Source: Ruminococcus sp. AF41-9 (lineage in GTDB: Bacteria > Bacillota > Clostridia > Lachnospirales > Lachnospiraceae). Taken from it: 64,000 nucleotides of DNA. Location: the NCBI RefSeq assembly GCF_003477525.1, contig NZ_QUDO01000002.1, forward strand, positions 62,001-126,000, read 5' to 3'. A program made the translations under genes and the position numbers. Of the stretch, positions 56,501 to 64,000 are shown piece by piece (positions within the stretch are counted from its first letter, which is position 1; each line of letters opens with the position of its first letter). The notes under the pieces were generated by a model. That model saw nothing but the letters and a program-made list of their open reading frames with translations, had not been told where the DNA came from and ran no database searches.

Positions 56501-59500
56501 TATCCAGGTCATATACCTTAAATTCTGTTCCTGCAATCAGGACGGATTTCTTTGTTTCATCGTCTTTTTTCACGATTTTCAGTTTTGCCTTAAACTCTTC
56601 ATCCAGAAGCACTCGCCAGATCTGTGGCTCATTTGGATGATGCTCTGTGATATTCACTTCAAAATCATCAACTGGCTTGTAATTGTGCGGTGTTGTTGTC
56701 TCACGCACGATATAGCTTCCAAATGATAATGGAATACTGCAGGCATAACCTTTTTCATCTGTGAAAATCTCAGTTGCTCCATTTTCTCCACTCACTACAG
56801 GTTTTGCAGAATCAAAGTCGTAGCTTCCATCTGCTTTCTTTGTAAGGGAAGATTTCAGATAAACTGTGAATCCCGCTCCGGATAACAGATCTGCATCGGT
56901 CTTTCCATTGTTGGCTGCTTTGATGATCTGAAATGGCTGCTTGATGACCTGCTCACTGGAAGTGCACTCTCTTTTTACTTCTGCTGTCATATCTCCTTCA
57001 TAACTACACGTAAGATCATGCTCTTCTGTATCTGCCAGGTATCCGGTCGGCGGTGTAATCTCTTTGATATAATATTTGCCAAGATACAAGCCATTTACAG
57101 AAGCCTGTCCTTTGTCATCTGTTGTAAGAGAAGCTACCTGTTCTCCTGCTTTATAAATAGTTCCAGTTGCTCCGTCCGGATGCACGATATCTTCACGGGC
57201 ATACAGTCCATAAACTGCACTTTTCAATGTGGCATCTCCCTGCGGTACTGCTTTTCCTGTCTCTTTATCCACTTTATAAAGATTGATCTTTGCTGTCACA
57301 CGGTCATTGCTGAAAGTATGGGCAAAAGATACGGTTGCTTCTTTATCATTAGTGTAAGAAAACTGGAACGTATACACATCTTCTGTATTTCTTACATAGC
57401 CTTCCGGTGCCTGATCTTCTTTTACAGAATAGGAGTATCCAATCGGCAGGTCTGCTGTGAATTTGGCAGTTCCGTCTGCACCAGTAGTTGCTTTCTCAAT
57501 CAGCGTTCCTTTTTTCACAACAACGGTTCCGTCTGCATTTCTGATATCATCGGATGCATACAGAGCAAAAATACCGCCTTTCAGTGGTTTCTTGGTGTCT
57601 TTATCCTGTTTTACTACGGAAACATCTGCTTTCTGTCTCTCGTTGTTAAAAGTCACATCTGCAAATACAACTTCTTTATTCTGACCAGCATAAGTTAGAG
57701 TCACTGACTTTTCTTCACTGCCGTTATAGAAATTGTCCGGCGCTTTTTCTTCTTTCACCACATAGTTTCCAAGATGCAGGTTCTTCAGTGTGACAGAACC
57801 ATTCTCACCTGTTGTCAGATTTTCTTTTACAAGATCACCTTTGCTGTACACTTTTGTGCCATAAGCAGTTACAATATCAGCTCCGGCATACACGTTATAT
57901 ACTGCATTTTTCTGTCTGCGGTTTTCATACTGAAATACCGTTCCATTTTCACTGACATCTGCTCCGGTAAGAACCTGTCCTTCTTTATAAATGGTAAGCT
58001 CTGCCAGCTGCTCCTTATTTTCCACGGTTACCGATGAAGTCTTACTTGCTACCAGTTTTACATTTGTTGCCGTTGCATTTACTACATACCCCTGTGGTGC
58101 TGTGATTTCTTTCAGATAAACGGTATCCTGTGTCTTGATAATCGTAACAGAGGATTTTCCATTCTTATCTGTTGCCGGCATCTGAGTGAGCAGCTTTGTA
58201 CAAGCCTCATCGCTGTATACACCGAATACTGCACCTGCAAGATTGACATCAGCTGTATCGTCTTTCTTTACGATTTCGATCGTAGCCTGTTCAATCCAGG
58301 ACACCTTTAAGCTTACATATTTTTCATCAGCGACACCTTCTCCAAACACAAATGCCAGGTCCTGAACACTTGCATTCGTAGTCAGTTTATATGCTGAATA
58401 ATCTTTTGTAATACTTCCCTTCATCTTTGCAGAAAAAGTAGCACTTACATCTTTTGTCTGTGTCAGAGGCGCTGAAAGATAAAACGTGGTTCCTCCTCCA
58501 ATTGTTACGCTTGCACCTGCCGCACTTACATTTCCAGTAGATACATTATGGAGCTTTACTCCTTTTGGTAAGTCCATTGTGATTTTCTGCTGGGAAGATG
58601 CGTTGAACTGAATGTTCTCCGTTCTCTGAACATTTCCATCTACATAAGCTTTTACATCCGGCTTTGAAAATGACATCGCTACATCTGGTATTTCCGGCTT
58701 ATTCACACAATAATTATAGAGTTCTTTTGCCAAAGCCTCACCTGTAGCATTTGTTCCGTAAAATGCATCACTACTTCCGTTGGCATATGATGCAGCCATG
58801 TGAATAATGATGAATCTTTTTCCTTCTGAAAAATCCGTGTGTTTATTCGCAAAAAAGCTTTCACTTCCTGCGGCGTCTGTACCGTAATAACACACTTTTG
58901 CTAACGCCTGATTGTCTCCAATCTTTGTGATTGTATAATTTCCAGATCCTGGTCCTGGTTTTGCCGGCTGTACACAATACGCAGTTGCTCTGACGCTTCC
59001 GTAGCTGATATAGTACGGCTCTGTCAGATAGGTTCCAAGATTATAATCTGCATATCTATACAGAGGTCCTTTTTCGATTGTTACCTGCTGTGTGCTTCTT
59101 GCTGAATAAGCCGAAACTGCTTCAAATGTTGCAATCTCTCCCTCTTCCATAGCATCAAGATCCACACCTTCGTCTCCTGCCTGTTCCAAAACATCATGAA
59201 GCTCTAACCCTGATTCTTCATCATAGGTATCCTGATTCTGTGCCTGCTCTACCAAATCATCAAATTCATCAGCGTCAATATCGGTATCTCCGATTCTGCT
59301 TCTGAATCCTCCGCTTCTTCTGTCTGCTGTTCACTGCCAGCTGTTTCGGATTCAGTCACTGCTTCACTCCCTGCCGCCTCTGTCTGTACTTCTGTTTCTT
59401 TCTCACGCACAATCAGTTTTCGGCTGATCTGGTACTTCGGATGCTCCTGATTTACCGGTTCTACATAATAGACCGCTTTGTAAGTGTCCGCATGATCTGT

Positions 59501-59809
59501 CGTAAAATCCTCATTCTTTTTGTTCTTTGCTTCCTCAAATGTGACTTTGACCTTGTTATCATCCTTGATTTCCAGTCCTGTGTAGTCTGATTTCACATCA
59601 AATACACTGCCTGTTTCGATTTCATAATCTTTGGCAGTCACCACCTCATCTTCATCCAGAAGGTCTTTCACTTCCTCATAAAGTGGAGGTTTTTTCTCTG
59701 GCTGAATCTCCGCTGCATATGCAGTCATCGGAGATAACACTGTACTAAGCATTGTCATGCCTGCCAGCAAGCCAGATACTACTTTCCTAAAATTACCTTT
59801 TTTCTTCAT
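53517..59809 (-). CDS. giant cell-wall adhesin with about 14 SpaA/Cna-B domains, one frame break
   Basis: Frames 53517-59255 and 59249-59875 join into 2097 residues if one base is restored near 59275. I start at ATG 59809 (AGAGAGGACC site), which opens the signal peptide (KKKGNFRKVVSGLLAGMTML, cleaved after AYA). A putative thioester-type head follows (about 265-400, with AYCVQPAKPG). Then come about fourteen prealbumin-like repeats, each with Lys in V-x-K-x-D and ending in patterns such as YYVKELKAPAGFV; they probably form Lys-Asn isopeptide bonds. The sorting signal is NAPKTGDST, a hydrophobic helix and RKRKSK. It is placed as in Tn1549-type elements and may hold mating cells together. Confidence 0.88.
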
Positions 59810-59845
59810 GCTAAGGTCCTCTCTTTCATAATATTTGTATGAAAA

Positions 59846-59867
59846 CAGACAGTCCTTAGACTGCCTG
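59846..59867 (-). terminator. stem-loop between topB and adhesin genes
   Basis: Arms CAGACAGTC and GACTGCCTG pair around a 4-base loop with one mismatch. On the minus strand TGTTTTC follows. It separates the topoisomerase and adhesin genes. Confidence 0.6.
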
Positions 59868-59878
59868 CAATACACTAC

Positions 59879-61951
59879 TTATCGTTGTGGGAAAATCAGA
59901 TTGAACTGCACATTCCCCTCGCCGGGATCAACCATTTCCACAGTTGCTTCATACTGTCGCCCTGTTTTTTTGGATACCAGATCCTTATAATGGATTTTTC
60001 CTTTAGCCAGGAACTTCTTTGCTGCCGCCTTATCCATCTTTTTCCCCTGGCTTGCAAGGAATTTATCATTCTTCCACAAGGTAAAAGCACAGTTCCGGTC
60101 AGAACAGTAAAAGTTTACTTTTCCTTCCCTGACATCTGCTCCACAGCGGGGACATTTGCCAATGACTTCTCCTTTTGCTTTTCCCTGAAACTGCCCTTTC
60201 TTTTCTTCTGAAATACCCTGATATCTGGCAACCAGTTCCTGCATCAGCTCTGTAATCCCATTTAGAAATTCATCTGCGGTCTCTGTATTCTGGGCAATGT
60301 GATTCAATGCCATTTCCCACTCTGCTGTCATCTTCGGAGATTTAATCTCATCCGGCAGAACCGTAATCAGTACATTGCCATCATCTGTCGGTACCAGATT
60401 TTTCTTTTCCCTTTTCACAAAGCCAGACTGAATCAGTTTTTCAATGATTGCTGCCCTTGTTGCCGGTGTGCCAAGTCCTTTCTTTTCTGTATCTCCGGTC
60501 AGTTCTTCATTCCCTGCACGTTCCATTGCAGAAAGCAGGGTATCTTCTGTGTATTGTTTCGGTGGCTGTGTAAAATGCTCCGATACAAAAGAATCACAAG
60601 GGCCGTAATGCTTGCCTGCCCAGATATCCAGCTCCGGCTCTTCTTTCTCAATCTTTACGCCAAAGAACTGTTTCCATTTATTTTCGATCGCCTTGAATCC
60701 TTCCTGCTTTGTTTTCTTTGCCGTGAGATAAAACGTATGATAATTACAGGTAATCTGACATTTATGGCTCTCATAAATATAAGGATCTGCGGTTGCCGTC
60801 AGTACCCTGGCACTGATCAGATACAAAATCTTACGGTTTCGTTCTTTCAGTTCACCAATATCTGCTTTGGCTACTTCCATAGTCGGGATAATCGCATGGT
60901 GATCAGATACTTTCTTTGAATTTAATACCTTACTCACGTCTGGCTGATATTCCAGACCTTCAACATAAGGCATTTTCCCAAGTAACATCTGAATCAGAGT
61001 TTCTGTGCTTTCTTCCATCTCATCTGTCAGATACTGGCTGTCTGTTCTCGGATAAGTGACAAGCTTCTGCTCATACATCTCCTGCACGGCATCCAATGTC
61101 TGCTGTGCGGTATAGCCAAACATTCTGTTTGCTTCCCTCTGAAGAGTGGTCAGATCATAGAGTTTTGGAGGGCGTACCGTCTTCTCTTTCACATCATCCT
61201 TTTCCACTTCGCACATCCGCTCCAGGCAGTCCGCAGCCACTTTATCTGCATCCTCTTTTTTCTGAAAATGCTCTGTAACCGCATCCATATCATCAAACTT
61301 GATATGAGCCATATAATATTTTTCTTTGGTAAATTCCTTGATCTTCTGATTTCGATCCACGATCATGGCAAGTGTTGGTGTCTGCACTCTTCCGACTTTC
61401 AGATTCTGGTTATACAGAACGGAAAAAAGACGGCTCGCATTGATTCCCACCAGCCAGTCTGCCTTTGCCCTGCAAAGTGCTGACTGATAGAGACTGTCAT
61501 AACACGAACCGTCTTTTAATGACGCAAATCCATCTTTAATTGCCTGTTCTTCCATGGAAGAAATCCAGAGCCGCTTCATCGGCTTTTTGCATCCTGCCTG
61601 CTCATACACCAGGCGAAAGATTAACTCTCCTTCACGTCCTGCATCAGTAGCACAGATCACTTCATCTACTTTAGAATCTCTCATCAGTTTCTTTAAGATT
61701 CCAAATTGCTTTTTCGTGCCTTCCAATACCTTGTGTTTCCAACACTCCGGCACAATCGGCAGATCTTCATATCTCCATTTTTTATATTTTTCATCGTATT
61801 CCGATGCATCGCATAATCCAACTAGATGTCCTACGCACCAGGAAACGATATAACCGTTTCCCTCCACGTAGCCATCTTTTCTTGTTCTGGCTCCCAGTAC
61901 CGAAGCCAGTGCCATCGCAACCGATGGCTTTTCTGCAATCACTAATTTCAT
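59879..61951 (-). CDS. topB: type IA DNA topoisomerase III (conjugative-element type)
   Basis: The product is 690 residues. The toprim domain starts KLVIAEKPSVAMALASVLGA and has TDAGREGELIFRLVYEQ. The catalytic Tyr lies in QKLVTYPRTDSQYLTDEM near residue 305. The C-terminus has a zinc-finger module (CPRCGADVREG, then FYCSDRNCAFTLWK). It passes single strands and resolves catenanes; Tn1549/CTn elements regularly carry such a topB next to DUF4366. It ends 70 bases before the adhesin gene and begins 6 bases after the DUF4366 stop, so the latter pair are likely cotranscribed. Confidence 0.95.
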   Translation of the reverse strand: MKLVIAEKPSVAMALASVLGARTRKDGYVEGNGYIVSWCVGHLVGLCDASEYDEKYKKWRYEDLPIVPECWKHKVLEGTKKQFGILKKLMRDSKVDEVICATDAGREGELIFRLVYEQAGCKKPMKRLWISSMEEQAIKDGFASLKDGSCYDSLYQSALCRAKADWLVGINASRLFSVLYNQNLKVGRVQTPTLAMIVDRNQKIKEFTKEKYYMAHIKFDDMDAVTEHFQKKEDADKVAADCLERMCEVEKDDVKEKTVRPPKLYDLTTLQREANRMFGYTAQQTLDAVQEMYEQKLVTYPRTDSQYLTDEMEESTETLIQMLLGKMPYVEGLEYQPDVSKVLNSKKVSDHHAIIPTMEVAKADIGELKERNRKILYLISARVLTATADPYIYESHKCQITCNYHTFYLTAKKTKQEGFKAIENKWKQFFGVKIEKEEPELDIWAGKHYGPCDSFVSEHFTQPPKQYTEDTLLSAMERAGNEELTGDTEKKGLGTPATRAAIIEKLIQSGFVKREKKNLVPTDDGNVLITVLPDEIKSPKMTAEWEMALNHIAQNTETADEFLNGITELMQELVARYQGISEEKKGQFQGKAKGEVIGKCPRCGADVREGKVNFYCSDRNCAFTLWKNDKFLASQGKKMDKAAAKKFLAKGKIHYKDLVSKKTGRQYEATVEMVDPGEGNVQFNLIFPQR

Positions 61952-61957
61952 TTACTC

Positions 61958-63373
61958 CTACTCCTCTTCTTCATCTTCCAGTACATCATCATTGAAATCT
62001 TCATCTCTCAGGATTTCCGGTTCTGCACTTTCTTCCTGCTCATCTGCATCGTCTACTTCCCGTTTTTCTGACTCTGAATCTTCGGATTCATCTTCATCCT
62101 CTTCCATCTCATCCTCGTCATCATATTCATGCTTTGGTTTATAGACTTTGAAGTAATATCCCCCTGCCGTAGCTCCGACTGCAACCAGTGCGATCAAAAG
62201 ATAGGTTCCAAATGGACTTTTATCTTCTGGCATCTGAATGTCATCCTCTACCTTATCTTTCTCGGATGACTCTGTCGTTTCCGGTTTTTCTTCCTCTGCT
62301 TTTTTCTCTGGTTCTGCATAAACCGTATCCACTTCCGGAAGTGTCACTGAATCAGAAAGTGTGAAGTTCATCAGATCTTTCTCACTGACTTCGGTAAGGA
62401 AATACACATTATCCTGAGATTTTGAATTGTCGATGATCAGATAGAAAATCTTACCACTCTTCGTTGAAATGGTATAAAACTCTTTTGTGCCTTCCGTAGC
62501 TGTTTTTGTAACGGATTCTGCCGTCTCGCCTTCTTTATTAAGCTGTTCCTCAATACCTGTCACTGTCCGATCATCCACGGTTCCTTTTGCATCTGTCGGC
62601 TCAGAAGCCTGTGCATCCTGTGGAAGCGGAGAAGTCGTTGTTTTTTCAGTCCCCGTTGCATCTGCACTGGTCGTAGTTGCCATTGCACCATTGCTGTCAC
62701 TGGAAGATTTCTGTTTTTCTGCCTGCTTCTTTGCCCATTCATAGTAAGGATTCTGCAACACATACTTTTCAGAAGTATTTCCAGCACCATCTGTTACCGT
62801 AATCTCAATCTGTTTTGTAGTAAAATCTTTCTGTGTCAGTTGCACTCTCAGCATTCCATCCTTCAAGTCTGTATAAGTGGTGCCATTGACGGTTACCGCA
62901 GTAATCCCGGATACTGTATCATTCCCCTGAATCGTCAGCACACCATCTGTCAGAGAAGCAGAGAGTGTCGGCTTTTCCGTGTCATAACACTTAATAGAGC
63001 GATTCTGCTCATAGACCTTCCCCTCACCATCTGTCACACGTACATACACTGTCTGATTTCCAGTGATCGTGATACTTCCGCTTCCGGTTACATCCTGCCA
63101 GCTTCCATCTTTTCCTGCTTTTGCTTCAATTTTTGCTATTGAGAATCCTTCCGGCATATGACTGGCATCTACCGTGACAGCAATGGTTGTTTCTCCCTGT
63201 TTCCAGCCATCCGGTTTCTCAATCGTGATTGCAGGTGTGGTATTTTCAGCTGCATAAACAGTCTGTGTCTGGAGCAAAGGTGTTGTCAGGCAAAGAAATG
63301 TCGTTGCTGCAAGCAATCCTTTTTTCACTCTATTTTTAGATTTCTTCTGTTTCATCTTCTCTAAATTCATCAT
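61958..63373 (-). CDS. DUF4366 / CD1107-family exported mobile-element protein
   Basis: The product is 471 residues. A signal peptide (VKKGLLAATTFLCLTTPLLQ, cleaved after VYAAE) leads into two Ig-like or Cna-A-like modules. A Ser/Thr linker and the DUF4366-type core (FYTISTKSGKIFYLIIDNSK, then YFLTEVSEKDLM) follow. Near residue 380 is one membrane helix (FGTYLLIALVAVGATAGGYY), then a very acidic cytosolic tail rich in Asp and Glu. The family is called CD1107 after the C. difficile element protein. It probably is a surface or pore component of the transfer apparatus. Confidence 0.88.
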   Translation of the reverse strand: MMNLEKMKQKKSKNRVKKGLLAATTFLCLTTPLLQTQTVYAAENTTPAITIEKPDGWKQGETTIAVTVDASHMPEGFSIAKIEAKAGKDGSWQDVTGSGSITITGNQTVYVRVTDGEGKVYEQNRSIKCYDTEKPTLSASLTDGVLTIQGNDTVSGITAVTVNGTTYTDLKDGMLRVQLTQKDFTTKQIEITVTDGAGNTSEKYVLQNPYYEWAKKQAEKQKSSSDSNGAMATTTSADATGTEKTTTSPLPQDAQASEPTDAKGTVDDRTVTGIEEQLNKEGETAESVTKTATEGTKEFYTISTKSGKIFYLIIDNSKSQDNVYFLTEVSEKDLMNFTLSDSVTLPEVDTVYAEPEKKAEEEKPETTESSEKDKVEDDIQMPEDKSPFGTYLLIALVAVGATAGGYYFKVYKPKHEYDDEDEMEEDEDESEDSESEKREVDDADEQEESAEPEILRDEDFNDDVLEDEEEE

Positions 63374-63400
63374 CAGACCTTGTTTCCTCCTTCTGTATTT

Positions 63401-63628
63401 CTACCCTGCCGGGCAGTTCATTTTCATTCTCTTTTTGAAAGCTTCCAATTCCGGAATACTCATATCCATTGCACGGATAATTTTTACAATTTCCAGATTT
63501 TCCGCTTCTGTTTTTGCAATCTCCGCAGCCTTGAACCGCTTTAAATCTGCTTCATATCTGGCTTTGGATGCTTCCATTTTTTCCTTGGCTTTCTCATAAT
63601 CCACCGTTGCTTTTTCAAGACTTTTCAT
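63401..63628 (-). CDS. DUF4315-family small coiled-coil protein
   Basis: The product is 75 residues, almost entirely helical and charged: VDYEKAKEKMEASKARYEAD, then FKAAEIAKTEAENLEIVKII, then MSIPELEAFKKRM. This matches DUF4315, always found between the NlpC/P60 protein and DUF4366 in Tn1549/CTn elements. A GGAAAGGAGAAG ribosome site precedes the ATG. A stem-loop (about 63644-63662) sits between it and the upstream gene. Function unknown. Confidence 0.88.
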   Translation of the reverse strand: MKSLEKATVDYEKAKEKMEASKARYEADLKRFKAAEIAKTEAENLEIVKIIRAMDMSIPELEAFKKRMKMNCPAG

Positions 63629-63670
63629 CGCTTCTCCTTTCCGGACGGCTGATGCAGCCGCCCTTTTTTC

Positions 63671-64000
63671 TTACCATCGTCCAAATCCATAGAAATGGCT
63701 CTGCCAGTATGGGGAATTGATGGACGTATACTGCACCGGATGTCCACAATGGATCATTTGACCATTGCCTACATAGATTCCGATATGCGTTACCGGCTCC
63801 CCTGCGTCGTAAGTTCCAGTAAAGAAAATCAAATCTCCCGGCTGTGCCTCCGACTGGGATACTGGTGTACAAATGTTGTACAGTCCCTGTGCTGTTAGTC
63901 TTCCTGTATTCCTTACACCAGAGTTTGTCAGACAGTAGCTTACAAATCCAGAACAATCGAATCCACTTGGGGAATATCCACCCCATACATATGGTGTTCC
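63671..64000 (-). CDS. NlpC/P60 peptidoglycan hydrolase of the transfer system (partial, N-terminus beyond window)
   Basis: The true frame has 109 visible residues and enters from the window edge. It begins GTPYVWGGYSPSGFDCSGFV, with the catalytic Cys in the D-C-S-G-F motif. It continues with AQPGDLIFFTGTYDAG and the catalytic His in VTHIGIYVGNGQMIHCG, and ends GFGRW. This is the C-terminal NlpC/P60 domain that cuts peptide cross-links and, in CTn elements (CD1108-like), opens the wall for the T4SS. The longer frame 63615-63986 in another phase is a shadow. Confidence 0.92.
   Translation of the reverse strand, partial: GTPYVWGGYSPSGFDCSGFVSYCLTNSGVRNTGRLTAQGLYNICTPVSQSEAQPGDLIFFTGTYDAGEPVTHIGIYVGNGQMIHCGHPVQYTSINSPYWQSHFYGFGRW

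Noticed and set aside
63615..63986. 123-residue minus-strand frame at the right edge
   Set aside because: The neighbouring frame gives a perfect NlpC/P60 domain with catalytic Cys and His, so this one is a shadow.
1..64000. CRISPR arrays, rRNA and tRNA genes, IS elements
   Set aside because: No regularly spaced repeats, no rRNA or tRNA-like sequence, and no transposase or integrase gene were recognised on either strand.

Overview
The window looks like part of a gut-type Clostridia genome, probably Lachnospiraceae. The sequence shows AGGAGG-type ribosome sites, low to moderate GC, an LPXTG-like surface protein, an agr system, an ECF transporter and a Tn1549/CTn-type conjugation backbone. Family names are recognised from motifs and memory; no search was run.

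Layout. Positions 1-4.9 kb hold accessory and SOS-type genes: XRE regulators, a Y-family polymerase, a LexA-like DNA-binding protein and a self-cleaving S24 repressor with clear operators. Positions 4.9-5.7 kb hold a flavodoxin and a YjbR-like protein. Positions 5.8-7.6 kb hold a candidate oriT, mobC and a MobA-type relaxase. Positions 8.0-15.9 kb hold a metal-chelate uptake operon: DtxR-like regulator, two YbtP/YbtQ-like ABC half-transporters, an ECF module (A, T, S) and an AraC regulator with two direct-repeat operators. Positions 16.2-37.8 kb hold a thiazoline-type NRPS pathway on the minus strand: type II thioesterase, Sfp-type PPTase, aryl-AMP ligase with a salicylate-type pocket, four cysteine-specific adenylation domains, four heterocyclization (Cy) domains, a hydrolase, a saccharopine-dehydrogenase-like enzyme, a thiazolinyl imine reductase and a methyltransferase. 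Positions 37.9-41.1 kb hold agrB, agrD, agrC, agrA and an XRE gene, lying upstream of and codirectional with the NRPS genes. Positions 41.4-64 kb are conjugative-element backbone: YodL-domain protein, giant ArdC-like/methylase/helicase protein, DUF5688, a giant SpaA/Cna-B adhesin, topoisomerase III, DUF4366, DUF4315 and NlpC/P60.

How it fits together. The best reading is an integrative conjugative element of the Tn1549 type carrying a roughly 33-kb metallophore locus between its relaxase and its YodL gene. The nearest precedents I know are equibactin on ICESe2 of Streptococcus equi, yersiniabactin and pyochelin. What seems unusual is a line with four consecutive cysteine modules and no polyketide module, one module split into separate proteins, and an agr quorum-sensing cassette at the head of the biosynthetic genes. 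The predicted product class is salicyl-poly(thiazoline/thiazolidine); this is inference.

Caution. Five reading-frame breaks (near 30345, 31618, 35338, 49977 and 59275) interrupt conserved proteins. Each is repaired by restoring exactly one base, and the repaired lengths are multiples of three. They may be assembly deletions rather than real mutations, so I annotate the joined genes and flag the breaks. The integrase, element ends and T4SS ATPases lie outside the window.
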